Positions 7,193 to 15,679 of a DNA stretch of 21,756 nt are shown here, in pieces. The stretch comes from Bacteroidota bacterium (GTDB taxonomy: Bacteria > Bacteroidota > Bacteroidia > Bacteroidales > Bacteroidaceae), in the NCBI GenBank assembly GCA_023415545.1, contig JAEZKJ010000093.1:1-21756 (forward strand), written 5' to 3'. The first letter of the stretch is position 1; each line of letters begins with the position of its first letter. A model generated the notes under the pieces. It had not been told where the DNA came from, did not search any database, and worked only from the letters and a program-made list of their open reading frames with translations. The translations under genes were made by a program, and so were the position numbers.

Positions 7193-7897
7193 TTACATTT
7201 TTAGATAAAACTCTTTAGTGAGATTAATGTACTCTTCACTATAGTTATGTCTTGATTTCTCAATAATTATATCCTCGAATTTGGTCTCTTTTTGTTCAAA
7301 ACTAAACTCAATCATTACTCTTTTAATTTTACTATTAGGTAAAGGATAAACTTTGGCTATTCGATCAGCATAAAGTTTGTTGTTTAATCCATGTTTTATT
7401 ACTTCATCATAGTAGTCGTATGGAAATATAAATGACAATCTACCCCTTTTATTTAAAATTTTAGCCGAAACTTCTATCAGTCTCTTATAATCTAAAGTTT
7501 CACAACTTCGAGCAATACTTCTTGATTTATCAGGGCTCTTAACCTGTTCGACAAAATAAGGAGGGTTAGAAACAATTACATCAAAGTAAACGTTATCGAA
7601 TAAACAAAAGTCCTTGTTTATTATGTCTATACGCTCTTTCCACTCTGTATTTGATGCATTTATCGTGGCTTGTTCAACTGCATTATTATCAATATCTACC
7701 CCGGTGATATGTGCTGTATTATTGCGTTGTGCTGCCATTATAGAGATAAGAGCTGTCCCACATCCTACATCTAATATAGATTGTGCATTCGAAAAGTTTG
7801 TCCAAGCACCAATAAGAACTCCATCTGTACCAACTTTCATTGCACATTTATCTTGATGAATAATAAATTGTTTAAATTTAAAGAAACTATTTGCCAT
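7193..7897 (-). CDS. tRNA1(Val) (adenine-N6)-methyltransferase, TrmN6/YfiC type
   Basis: A 234-aa SAM-dependent methyltransferase. The family methylates N6 of adenine 37 in tRNA1(Val) in E. coli. Visible: the start MANSFFKFKQFIIHQDKCAM and KVGTDGVLIGAW (21-32) typical of YfiC, SAM-binding motif I ILDVGCGTALI (41-51), acidic motif II GVDID, and the N6-adenine catalytic NPPY at 111-114. An in-frame TTG at 7918 was rejected because it lies on the likely -7 box and adds residues absent from the family. The gene converges with the lipid kinase (1 nt between stops) and diverges from lon. Confidence 0.9.
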   Translation of the reverse strand: MANSFFKFKQFIIHQDKCAMKVGTDGVLIGAWTNFSNAQSILDVGCGTALISIMAAQRNNTAHITGVDIDNNAVEQATINASNTEWKERIDIINKDFCLFDNVYFDVIVSNPPYFVEQVKSPDKSRSIARSCETLDYKRLIEVSAKILNKRGRLSFIFPYDYYDEVIKHGLNNKLYADRIAKVYPLPNSKIKRVMIEFSFEQKETKFEDIIIEKSRHNYSEEYINLTKEFYLKM

Positions 7898-7915
7898 ATG
7901 CGTAAAAAGAAAAAT

Positions 7916-7923
7916 CAAAGATT
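7916..7923 (-). promoter_or_regulatory. Probable -7 box of the trmN6-like gene
   Basis: Minus-strand AATCTTTG, one mismatch from TAnnTTTG. The start point would be about 7909, with a leader near 12 nt to ATG 7897. Weak on its own, but correctly placed. Confidence 0.4.
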
Positions 7924-7984
7924 ATAAAATATGAGACTTAATCAAATTAATTTGAACTAAAAAATCATTATTTGTTAATCTGGC

Positions 7985-8015
7985 TTTATTAATCGAGATT
8001 GAATCACTAAATTTG
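7985..8015 (+). promoter_or_regulatory. Promoter of the lon operon
   Basis: TAAATTTG at 8008-8015 is an exact TAnnTTTG match followed by CATC; TTTA at 7985-7988, 19 bp upstream, is a one-mismatch -33 box. The start point would be near 8021, giving a leader of about 45 nt. No heat-shock CIRCE or other operator is evident. Confidence 0.7.
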
Positions 8016-8066
8016 CATCTATTTTAGGCCTATTTTGTATATAAAAGGATAAAGAGAGAAAATATC

Positions 8067-10541
8067 ATGAAAAGAAAAAATAATAAACTATTCCTCAACT
8101 CAGAAAATGATGAAATTTCAATGCTTGCAGAAATTAAAGCTGATGCATTAGAGGGAGAAGCAGAAATAGATATCACCAAAGATATACCCGTTATTCCTTT
8201 AAGAAACATGGTTATGTTCCCACAAGTGGTCATGCCTATTACTGTGGGAAGAATAAGCACTCAAAAATTGGTTAACAATGCTTTTAAAAATAATCAATTA
8301 GTTGCTGTTGTATGCCAAAAGCATGGAGAAACAGAATACCCTGAGTTTGAAGATCTCTATCATGTAGGAGTAGTAGTAAAGATATTAAGGATTTTTGATA
8401 TACCGGGAGGAAATATGACTGTATTTGTTCAGTCTGCTGGTCCAAAGATCAAACTTGACAGAATAGTTCAGTCTGTTCCATACCTTACGGGTAGGATATC
8501 TTTTATTCCTGAAGATAACGAGAATCATAATAATGATGAATTTGTTGTTTTGATAGATTCTTGTAAGGAGTTAGCAAGCAAATATATAGATATATCCGAT
8601 AAACTGAGCCCTGATACAGCTATTGCTATAAAGAATATCGATTCAGCTGAAATGCTGCTCAATTTTATCTGCACAAACTTCCCTTTCACTGTTGAAGAGA
8701 AGATGCGTCTTTTAAAATTTAATTCATTGGAGAGCAGAGCTTATGAATTATTACAAATTCTTAATCGCGAGAATCAACTGGCAATGATACGTCAGAATAT
8801 CCAGATGCGTACTCGTGAGGATATAGACAAGCAACAGAGAGAATATTTCTTACAGCAACAGATTAAAAGTATTCAAAATGAGCTTGGTGATACTCAGCAA
8901 GATCAGTTAGATGAACTAAGGGAAAAGGCTGAGTCAAAGAAATGGAACAGTGCTACGAATGAACTATTCATGCGCGAGCTAAGTAAACTTGAGCGAATGA
9001 ACACACAAGCTCCTGATTACAGCGTTCAGTTAAGCTATCTTCAAACTCTGCTTGCTCTACCATGGAATATCTATACTGCCGATAACCATAATATAAACAA
9101 TGCCGAAAAGGTATTAAATAAAGATCATTATGGTTTGGAAAAAGTAAAAGAAAGAATTTTGGAACATCTTGCTGTTTTAAAGTTCAAAGATGATATGAAA
9201 TCACCTATCATCTGTTTATATGGCCCTCCTGGAGTTGGTAAAACTTCTTTAGGTAAATCTATTGCTTCTGCTCTTAAGAGAAAATATGTTCGTATGTCGC
9301 TAGGTGGTGTACACGATGAAGCAGAGATTAGAGGTCATAGAAAGACTTATATAGGCGCTATGCCAGGACGTATAATAAAGAGCCTTATAAAAGCTGAATC
9401 TTCTAATCCTGTAATTATTCTCGATGAAATTGATAAACTGGGAAGCGACCATAGAGGTGATCCAAGTTCGGCTATGCTTGAAGTGCTTGATCCTGAACAG
9501 AATAATTCGTTCCATGATAACTATATTGATACAGATTATGATCTTTCAAAGGTACTGTTTATAGCTACTGCTAATAATATTGGAACAATACCTGCTCCTT
9601 TATTAGATAGAATGGAACTTATTGAAGTTACAGGTTATATTACTGAGGAGAAAGTTGAGATTGCCAAACGCCATCTTATTCCTAAGGAGATTGAGAATTG
9701 TGGATTAAATAAAGATGATATCAAGTTCTCAAAAGCAGCTATAGAGCATATCATTGAGAATTACACTCGTGAAAGTGGTGTTCGTGATCTTGAGAAGAAG
9801 ATAAATAAGATTATTCGTAAAATAGCTCTTCGATTTGCTAAAAGTGGCGAACAAGCTTCTATAAATATTAAAGTACCTGATGTAGTTGAACTACTTGGCG
9901 TACCTACATATTCTCGCGATAAGTATCAAGGAAATGAATATGCCGGTGTTGTTACAGGACTTGCTTGGACAGCTGTTGGAGGTGAAATATTATTTGTTGA
10001 AACGAGTCTTAGCAAAGGTAAAGGTTCACGTTTAACTCTTACAGGTAATCTTGGTGATGTGATGAAAGAGTCGGCTATGCTAGCTTTAGAGTATCTTCGC
10101 TCGCATGCTTCATTGTATGGTATTGATGAAGAGATATTCGAAAACTGGAATATCCATGTTCACGTGCCTGAAGGTGCAATACCAAAAGATGGTCCTTCTG
10201 CCGGAATAACTATGGTCACATCTCTTGCATCTGCTTTCACTCAGAGAAAGGTTAAAGATAAGCTTGCTATGACCGGTGAAATTACACTTCGCGGAAAAGT
10301 TCTCCCTGTAGGTGGAATAAAAGAGAAAATTCTTGCTGCAAAACGTGCTGGAATAAAAGATATTATTCTTTGTGATGAAAATAAAAAGGATATTGACGAG
10401 ATTTTACCTTTATATTTGGAGGGTTTAAATTTCCATTATGTATCCGACATTAAAGAGGTTATTAATTTGGCATTAACTGATGAGAAAGTTAATGATGCCG
10501 TTGATTTTAAAATTTTGAAAGAAAACAGAGAAGATAAATGA
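8067..10541 (+). CDS. lon: ATP-dependent protease Lon
   Basis: An 824-aa cytoplasmic AAA+ serine protease that degrades misfolded and selected regulatory proteins. Domains in order: LON substrate-binding domain beginning at DIPVIPLRNMVMFP (about 40-240); coiled-coil region with RTREDIDKQQREYFLQQQ; AAA+ module with Walker A GPPGVGKT (386-393) and Walker B ending at Asp453-Glu454 (IILDEID); protease domain with catalytic Ser711 in PKDGPSAG and Lys754 in GGIKEK. All catalytic residues are present. The N-terminus carries about 40 acidic residues before the LON domain, as is common in Bacteroidota. First gene of a tight operon: its stop overlaps the tgt start (ATGA). Confidence 0.98.
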   Translation: MKRKNNKLFLNSENDEISMLAEIKADALEGEAEIDITKDIPVIPLRNMVMFPQVVMPITVGRISTQKLVNNAFKNNQLVAVVCQKHGETEYPEFEDLYHVGVVVKILRIFDIPGGNMTVFVQSAGPKIKLDRIVQSVPYLTGRISFIPEDNENHNNDEFVVLIDSCKELASKYIDISDKLSPDTAIAIKNIDSAEMLLNFICTNFPFTVEEKMRLLKFNSLESRAYELLQILNRENQLAMIRQNIQMRTREDIDKQQREYFLQQQIKSIQNELGDTQQDQLDELREKAESKKWNSATNELFMRELSKLERMNTQAPDYSVQLSYLQTLLALPWNIYTADNHNINNAEKVLNKDHYGLEKVKERILEHLAVLKFKDDMKSPIICLYGPPGVGKTSLGKSIASALKRKYVRMSLGGVHDEAEIRGHRKTYIGAMPGRIIKSLIKAESSNPVIILDEIDKLGSDHRGDPSSAMLEVLDPEQNNSFHDNYIDTDYDLSKVLFIATANNIGTIPAPLLDRMELIEVTGYITEEKVEIAKRHLIPKEIENCGLNKDDIKFSKAAIEHIIENYTRESGVRDLEKKINKIIRKIALRFAKSGEQASINIKVPDVVELLGVPTYSRDKYQGNEYAGVVTGLAWTAVGGEILFVETSLSKGKGSRLTLTGNLGDVMKESAMLALEYLRSHASLYGIDEEIFENWNIHVHVPEGAIPKDGPSAGITMVTSLASAFTQRKVKDKLAMTGEITLRGKVLPVGGIKEKILAAKRAGIKDIILCDENKKDIDEILPLYLEGLNFHYVSDIKEVINLALTDEKVNDAVDFKILKENREDK

Positions 10542-11668
10542 CATTTGAACTACAATATAATGATCCTAAATCAAATGCAAGAGCAGGATTAATTACAACA
10601 GATCATGGAAAGATAGAAACACCTATATTCATGCCTGTAGGTACGTTAGGTTCAGTAAAAGGTGTACACTTACATGAGGTAAAAGAAGATATTAAAGCTC
10701 AGATAATTCTTGGAAATACTTATCATCTGTACCTTCGTCCGGGCTTAGAGGTTATTGAAGGAGCTGGTGGATTGCATAAATTCAACGGCTTCGACCGCCC
10801 TATGCTGACAGACAGTGGAGGTTTCCAGGTTTTTTCTCTTTCCGGAATTAGAAAATTAAAAGAAGAAGGTGTTGAATTCCGCTCACATATCGATGGCTCG
10901 AAACATCTATTTACTCCCGAACGAGTAATGGATATTGAGAGAACAATAGGTGCTGATATAATGATGGCTTTTGATGAATGTCCTCCCGGAAATTCTGATT
11001 TTGAATATGCTAAAAAATCTATGGAACTTACTCATCGTTGGTTAGATAGATGTTTTACTCGATTCAATGAAACAGAACCAAAATATGGATATAATCAATC
11101 TCTATTCCCTATAGTTCAAGGGTGCACATACACTGACTTAAGAAAACGTTCTGCCGAATTCGTTGCTTCAAAAGGTGCTGATGGTAATGCCATTGGTGGT
11201 CTTGCTGTAGGTGAACCAACAGAGAAAATGTATGAAATGATTGAGGTAGTAAATGAGATATTACCAAAAGATAAGCCAAGATACCTTATGGGAGTAGGAA
11301 CTCCTGTGAATATCCTTGAAGGAATAGAGAGAGGAGTTGATATGTTCGACTGTGTTATGCCGACTCGTAATGGTAGAAATGGAATGATATTCACAAAAAA
11401 TGGTATTATGAATATGCGTAACAAGAAGTGGGAGAAAGATTACTCTCCTATTGAAGCTGATGGAGCTTCATATGTTGATACCATGTATTCACGTGCATAT
11501 CTTCGTCATCTTTTCCATGCCGAGGAGTTATTAGCAATGCAAATAGCTTCTATCCATAACCTTGCATTTTATCTTTGGCTTGTTGGTGAGGCAAGAAAAC
11601 ATATCATAGCAGGCGACTTCTCATCGTGGAAAGAAATGATGGTGAAAAGAGTTTCGACAAGATTATAA
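10538..11668 (+). CDS. tgt: tRNA-guanine transglycosylase Tgt, zinc ligands mostly replaced
   Basis: A 376-aa enzyme that swaps guanine-34 for preQ1 in GUN-anticodon tRNAs, a step to queuosine. The active site is intact: Asp92 in TDSGGFQVFSL (general acid/base) and the nucleophile Asp271 in FDCVMPTRNGRNG. The family zinc site, normally CxCxxC then His 26 residues later, is altered: aligned on YSRAYL, the three Cys positions are Gly309, Ser311 and Asp314 (segment DGASYVDTMYS), while His340 (SIHN) remains at the right spacing. The enzyme therefore probably folds without a canonical zinc. The ATGA overlap with lon and 12-nt gap to the permease gene place it mid-operon. Confidence 0.96.
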   Translation: MTFELQYNDPKSNARAGLITTDHGKIETPIFMPVGTLGSVKGVHLHEVKEDIKAQIILGNTYHLYLRPGLEVIEGAGGLHKFNGFDRPMLTDSGGFQVFSLSGIRKLKEEGVEFRSHIDGSKHLFTPERVMDIERTIGADIMMAFDECPPGNSDFEYAKKSMELTHRWLDRCFTRFNETEPKYGYNQSLFPIVQGCTYTDLRKRSAEFVASKGADGNAIGGLAVGEPTEKMYEMIEVVNEILPKDKPRYLMGVGTPVNILEGIERGVDMFDCVMPTRNGRNGMIFTKNGIMNMRNKKWEKDYSPIEADGASYVDTMYSRAYLRHLFHAEELLAMQIASIHNLAFYLWLVGEARKHIIAGDFSSWKEMMVKRVSTRL

Positions 11669-11680
11669 TAAAGTTCTTAT

Positions 11681-12910
11681 ATGAAAATTTGGTTTAAAAG
11701 AGGTAAAAACCCAAGAAACACGGTAAATACTGACTCCAGCATAAGAGAAAAGAGAAAATTTAAAGATTTGCTCACTGATTATCTTAAAAAGATGAAACCA
11801 CAAAAAGAATGGTTTAATCTGGGGAGATGGATAAAGAGACTTGACAGATATATTATTGTTAAGTTTCTTGGTACATACTTCTTTGCCATTGCTCTTATTA
11901 TATCTATCTCTGTAGTTTTCGACATAAACGAGAATATCGATAAGTTTATAAATAATAATGCACCTGTAAAGGCTATTATTTTTGACTATTACTTAAACTT
12001 CATCCCCTATTTCTCGAATATGTTTAGTCCGCTGTTTGTATTTATTGCGGTAATATATTTTACCTCCAAACTAGCGGAAAACTCTGAGATTATTGCAATG
12101 TTCTCTACAGGTATGAGCTTTAAGAGAATGATGCGACCATATATGATTTCTGCTGCTATTATATCTGTAGTGACTTTCTCGCTAGGTGCTTATGTAATAC
12201 CTAAAGGAAATGTTACGCGCCTTAATTTTGAGGATAGATATAAGAAAAAGAAGAAACAGAATTTTGTTCGAAATGTACAACTCCAAGTTGATAGCGGTGT
12301 TGTTGCATATATTGAAAGATATGAGGATTATAATAAGACCGGATACCGTTTTTCATTGGATAAATTTGATGGAAAAAAACTTGTTTCACATCTTACTGCG
12401 AACAGTATAACATATGATACTTCACGAGTTGATACTTGGTTTATAAAGGATTATATGATTCGTGAAATGGTTGGTCTGAAGGAGAAAATTACACGAGGAG
12501 AGCGTATGGATACAGTTATTCATATGGATCCTAATGATTTTCTTATTATGAAAGGTCAGCAACAAACAATGACTAGCCCTGAGTTACGAGAGTATATCGA
12601 TAAACAGAAAAAACGTGGTTTTGCAAATATCAAGGAGTTTGAGATTGAATATTACCAACGAATAGCTATGTCGTTTGCTGCTTTCATTCTAACAACAATT
12701 GGTGTTTCTCTCTCCTCACGGAAAGTAAAAGGAGGTATGGGACTACACTTAGGAGTAGGTCTGGCACTAAGTTTCTCATATATATTATTCCAAACCGTTT
12801 CAGCTACTTTTGCAGTTAATGGTAATGTGCCGCCAATAGTAGCAGTTTGGATTCCTAATATTTTATATACATTTATAGCAATATATCTATACAGAAAAGC
12901 CCCTAAATAA
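11681..12910 (+). CDS. LptF/LptG-type lipopolysaccharide transport permease (YjgP/YjgQ family)
   Basis: A 409-aa inner-membrane protein of the YjgP/YjgQ family, which with LptB and LptC extracts LPS from the inner membrane. It shows three N-terminal helices (about 55-75, 100-125, 150-175), a large periplasmic domain (about 180-310) and three C-terminal helices (about 325-345, 355-375, 383-403), the family layout. The coupling segment WIKRLDRYIIVKFLGTYFF marks the first helix. Position after tgt, and the NFIPYFSNMFSPLF segment, fit the LptG-like paralogue in Bacteroidota. Oddity: some 48 residues of basic sequence precede the first helix, and an in-frame ATG at 11792 could be a shorter start. 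The last codons and stop lie within the terminator hairpin. Confidence 0.9.
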   Translation: MKIWFKRGKNPRNTVNTDSSIREKRKFKDLLTDYLKKMKPQKEWFNLGRWIKRLDRYIIVKFLGTYFFAIALIISISVVFDINENIDKFINNNAPVKAIIFDYYLNFIPYFSNMFSPLFVFIAVIYFTSKLAENSEIIAMFSTGMSFKRMMRPYMISAAIISVVTFSLGAYVIPKGNVTRLNFEDRYKKKKKQNFVRNVQLQVDSGVVAYIERYEDYNKTGYRFSLDKFDGKKLVSHLTANSITYDTSRVDTWFIKDYMIREMVGLKEKITRGERMDTVIHMDPNDFLIMKGQQQTMTSPELREYIDKQKKRGFANIKEFEIEYYQRIAMSFAAFILTTIGVSLSSRKVKGGMGLHLGVGLALSFSYILFQTVSATFAVNGNVPPIVAVWIPNILYTFIAIYLYRKAPK

Positions 12911-12921
12911 AGGGGCTTTTC
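12894..12921 (+). terminator. Terminator of the lon-tgt-lptG operon, overlapping the CDS end
   Basis: GAAAAGCCCCT (12894-12904), six-base loop, AGGGGCTTTTC (12911-12921): 11 bp with a GC-rich core followed by T-rich sequence. The left arm encodes the last residues (KAP) of the permease and the loop contains its TAA stop at 12908-12910. On the minus strand the same hairpin lies just beyond the HAD gene stop and could serve both directions. Confidence 0.85.
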
Positions 12922-12938
12922 TCTTATTATCTCATTAA

Positions 12939-13574
12939 TCAGTATTCTTGTTCAAGAATCATCTCAATCTTATCACGCCAATCTTCCCTGTTTTTAGTCA
13001 GTAAAGTTTGAAAACCCACTTCTTTTCCGGCTATAATATTTTGCTCCCCATCATCCACAAACAATGATTCTTCGGGTTTTATTTGAGCATCATTTATCAT
13101 ATAATCAAATATAGCTCTTTCAGGTTTTACACTTTTAATCTCGTATGAAACATATGCTTTATCAACATAATGGTTTATAGAATACCCTTCATCAGTGAAT
13201 TCATTGCTTCTAGCCCATTTCATCACAAATGGATTTGTATTACTAAGTAATAAAACTTTATATCCTCTTTTTCTAAGTGATAAAAGGTAGTCAAGTTTAT
13301 ATTTTTCAGTATTTACAATAAAGGCATTCCACCCTTCATAAACATCTTGGTATGAAATATTTTTATTACACAGTTCACGTAGTTTTTCAACAAACTCCAA
13401 CTCCCCTATTTCACCATTTTCACACTGCAGGAAAATACCTTTTTGATGATATTTATCCAAGTATTCGTCAGCTTTTTCTACTCCAACTGACTTGAATTTA
13501 TTCACAGCATTTTCCCTATCTAGGTCTAATATTACTCCTCCAAAATCGAATATAATATTTTTAATTTTGCTCAT
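12939..13574 (-). CDS. HAD-superfamily phosphatase (subfamily IA, YihX-like)
   Basis: A 211-aa HAD hydrolase that would remove phosphate from a small metabolite. Motif I is FDFGGVIL with nucleophile Asp10; the second acidic residue of DxD is Gly, as in YihX-like members. Motif II is Ser111 in LLSNTN, motif III Lys150 in VKPERAIF, motif IV Asp174-Asp175 in LFVDDGEQN. An alpha-helical cap (about 20-95) lies between motifs I and II. YihX acts on glucose-1-phosphate, but the substrate here is not deducible. It lies downstream of the thioredoxin-fold gene and past the hairpin at 13598-13629; no TAnnTTTG box is seen between them, so expression may depend on read-through. Confidence 0.9.
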   Translation of the reverse strand: MSKIKNIIFDFGGVILDLDRENAVNKFKSVGVEKADEYLDKYHQKGIFLQCENGEIGELEFVEKLRELCNKNISYQDVYEGWNAFIVNTEKYKLDYLLSLRKRGYKVLLLSNTNPFVMKWARSNEFTDEGYSINHYVDKAYVSYEIKSVKPERAIFDYMINDAQIKPEESLFVDDGEQNIIAGKEVGFQTLLTKNREDWRDKIEMILEQEY

Positions 13575-13597
13575 ATTTATATGTTTTTCTATATAAT

Positions 13598-13629
13598 AAA
13601 AGGCCGCAATTATAAGATTGCGACCTTCT
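13598..13629 (-). terminator. Terminator/attenuator after the thioredoxin-fold gene
   Basis: On the minus strand, AAGGTCGCAAT and ATTGCGGCCTT pair with one A-C mismatch around a six-base loop, followed by a T-rich run (TTTTATTATA). It sits 42 bp past the stop at 13671 and about 24 bp before the HAD start, so it may limit rather than fully block read-through. Confidence 0.7.
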
Positions 13630-13670
13630 ATTATAATGTGTTATACTTTTTTCAAAATTGATTTTCTCAG

Positions 13671-14165
13671 TTAATTGACTAATGAAAAAAGTTGATCTGA
13701 GTTGATGTTTTTGGCAATAATATTCCCTTTATTATCAAGCAGATAATTTGAAAACCCTTTTTTCAGTTCGTAGGACTTAAATATATTGGAAGATTCACCA
13801 GTAAGTTCTACAAAACAATCTGCTTTTCTTAATTGGTCATTATTAATTGTCTCTTTAAATATTGATTCATATTCATCAAATGAAACAGACACAATTTGCA
13901 AATTATTAATCTTTGATGCCGCATTGCTAAGCATAGCATTTCTTTCTCTAGACTCCGCATCATAACTTGCCCAAAAACTAATCAACACAAAATTACCATT
14001 TAACTTTTTTAGATCTATTGATTGACTATCATTTATTAAAGATATTTCAGGAGCTTTGTCACCAATCTTTAATCCGATATTAGTTTTGTTTTTATCAATA
14101 AATGATAGTGAAATCAATGAACTAATCAATAAAAAAAGAAAGATCGCTTTTACACTTTTAATCAT
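13671..14165 (-). CDS. Thioredoxin-fold exported protein lacking the CxxC motif
   Basis: A 164-aa protein with an N-terminal hydrophobic segment (about 7-23, signal peptide or anchor, no lipobox cysteine) followed by a TlpA/AhpC-like thioredoxin fold: GDKAPEISLIN (35-45), a strand FVLISFWAS (59-67), a helix, then VSVSFDE and a C-terminal FSNYLLDNKGNIIAKN segment matching the cis-Pro/beta-hairpin end. Where thioredoxins have WCxxC, this reads Tyr68-Asp69-Ala70-Glu71-Ser72, so both redox cysteines are absent (Asp69, Ser72) and thiol chemistry is not expected. From memory, similar WASYDA-type proteins occur in other Bacteroidales. Role unknown; perhaps structural or binding. The likely promoter -7 box is at 14276-14283, leaving a leader of about 100 nt. 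Confidence 0.8.
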   Translation of the reverse strand: MIKSVKAIFLFLLISSLISLSFIDKNKTNIGLKIGDKAPEISLINDSQSIDLKKLNGNFVLISFWASYDAESRERNAMLSNAASKINNLQIVSVSFDEYESIFKETINNDQLRKADCFVELTGESSNIFKSYELKKGFSNYLLDNKGNIIAKNINSDQLFSLVN

Positions 14166-14275
14166 GTAATTTGATTTGAGTTTATACTATCCAAGCCTGT
14201 TAAAACAGTGATTTCCTACTTGAACTGTTAACTAAAAACTTTATCTCAAAGTCGTAAATGGTTGGAAATCTGATG

Positions 14276-14283
14276 CAAAGATA
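14276..14283 (-). promoter_or_regulatory. Promoter -7 box of the thioredoxin-fold gene
   Basis: Minus-strand TATCTTTG, an exact TAnnTTTG match followed by CATC. The start point would be near 14269-14270, about 100 nt upstream of the ATG at 14165. The leader has only short hairpins (for example CTGTT-TT-AACAG) and no recognised riboswitch. Confidence 0.6.
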
Positions 14284-14402
14284 ATAATTATTTCTAAATA
14301 CAATACTCACTTTGTTTAAATAATACTAATAAGAATCTCTTTCTGGCATCTCATGATATAAAAAGATAGAGATAAATATGAAATATTAATGATTTATTTA
14401 AC

Positions 14403-14410
14403 TACTTTTG
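14403..14410 (+). promoter_or_regulatory. Promoter -7 box of serB
   Basis: TACTTTTG, an exact TAnnTTTG match followed by CATC. The predicted start near 14416 lies downstream of the in-frame ATG at 14389 and upstream of ATG 14431, so it decides the serB start. Confidence 0.7.
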
Positions 14411-14430
14411 CATCTCACAATTTATACCAT

Positions 14431-15663
14431 ATGGATCAAAACCAAGAATTAATTCTTATAAGTATTTCCGGAGTCGACAAACCAGGAATAACAGCCTCCA
14501 TTACTGAAATACTCTCAAAATACGATGTTACGGTACTTGATATTGGACAAGCAGACATTCATAGCACACTTTCATTAGGTATTCTTTTTAAAACGAACGA
14601 AACAGATTCGGGTAATGTGATGAAGGAACTTCTCTTCAAAGCATCGAGTCTGGGAATAAATATACGTTTTTTCCCTGTCACAGTTGAAGAATATGAAAGA
14701 TGGGTAAGTTTACAGGGTAAGAACAGATATATCCTTACTCTTTTAGGGAGAAAATTAACAGCTAAGCAAATAGCTTCTGTTACACGGATATTGGCTGATC
14801 AAGATTTAAATATCGATGCCATAAAACGTCTTACAGGACGAATGCCTCTTGATGAGCATAAGGCCAATGTTAGAGCATGTATAGAATTCTCTGTTCGTGG
14901 TACTCCAAAAGATAGAGAAGGAATGCTTCGATCTTTACTTGAATTAAGTAGAGATTTGGATATGGACTACTCATTCCAATTGGATAACATGTATAGAAGA
15001 ATGAGGAGACTCATTTGTTTTGATATGGACTCTACATTAATAGAGACCGAGGTTATTGATGAGTTGGCAATTCGAGCAGGAGTTGGCGATAAGGTAAAAG
15101 CTATTACTGAGAGGGCTATGCGAGGTGAAATAGACTTCATAGAAAGTTTTAAAGAGAGAGTAGCACTTTTGAAAGGACTCGATGTGAGTGTAATGAAAGA
15201 GATTGCTGAAAATCTTCCTATCACCGAAGGTGTTGACAGATTAATGTATGTGTTGAAAAAATATGGATACAAAATAGCCATCCTATCAGGTGGATTTACC
15301 TATTTCGGTAATTATCTGAAAGATAAATATGGAATAGATTATGTCTATGCAAACGAACTTGAAGTAGAAGATGGTAAGCTTACAGGTCGACATTTAGGTG
15401 AGATTGTTGATGGACGTCGTAAAGTTGAACTTCTTCGATTAATTGCGCAAGTTGAAAAAGTAGATATAGCACAAACAATAGCGGTTGGCGATGGAGCAAA
15501 TGATCTTCCTATGCTCAATACAGCTGGTCTTGGAATAGCATTCCATGCTAAACCAAAAGTAAAAGAGAATGCAAAACAATCTATCAGCACTATAGGTCTT
15601 GATGGTGTTTTATACTTTCTAGGATTTAAGGACTCATATTTGGAAGAAAGAGGCAAATTATAA
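14431..15663 (+). CDS. serB: Phosphoserine phosphatase SerB with two ACT domains
   Basis: A 410-aa enzyme hydrolysing O-phosphoserine to serine, the last step of serine synthesis. An N-terminal ACT-type domain is evident (ELILISISGVDKPGITASI, 7-25 region), with a second ACT-like domain about 95-185 (RYILTLLGRKLTAKQI), followed by a HAD catalytic domain: DxD nucleophile pair Asp198 and Asp200 in FDMDSTLIETEVIDELA, serine in LSGGFTYF, lysine in the KPKVKENA region, and metal-binding Asp354/Asp358 in GDGANDLPML. ACT domains suggest allosteric control by an amino acid. ATG 14431 is chosen over ATG 14389 because of the intervening promoter. The DEAD-box gene follows 16 nt downstream. Serine made here could also feed the spt reaction, though there is no operon link. 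Confidence 0.95.
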   Translation: MDQNQELILISISGVDKPGITASITEILSKYDVTVLDIGQADIHSTLSLGILFKTNETDSGNVMKELLFKASSLGINIRFFPVTVEEYERWVSLQGKNRYILTLLGRKLTAKQIASVTRILADQDLNIDAIKRLTGRMPLDEHKANVRACIEFSVRGTPKDREGMLRSLLELSRDLDMDYSFQLDNMYRRMRRLICFDMDSTLIETEVIDELAIRAGVGDKVKAITERAMRGEIDFIESFKERVALLKGLDVSVMKEIAENLPITEGVDRLMYVLKKYGYKIAILSGGFTYFGNYLKDKYGIDYVYANELEVEDGKLTGRHLGEIVDGRRKVELLRLIAQVEKVDIAQTIAVGDGANDLPMLNTAGLGIAFHAKPKVKENAKQSISTIGLDGVLYFLGFKDSYLEERGKL

Positions 15664-15679
15664 AATTACCCCACATAAA

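Noticed and set aside
14389..14430. ATG 14389 as serB start
   Set aside because: An exact -7 box at 14403-14410 lies after it and family homology begins at MDQNQELILIS (14431).
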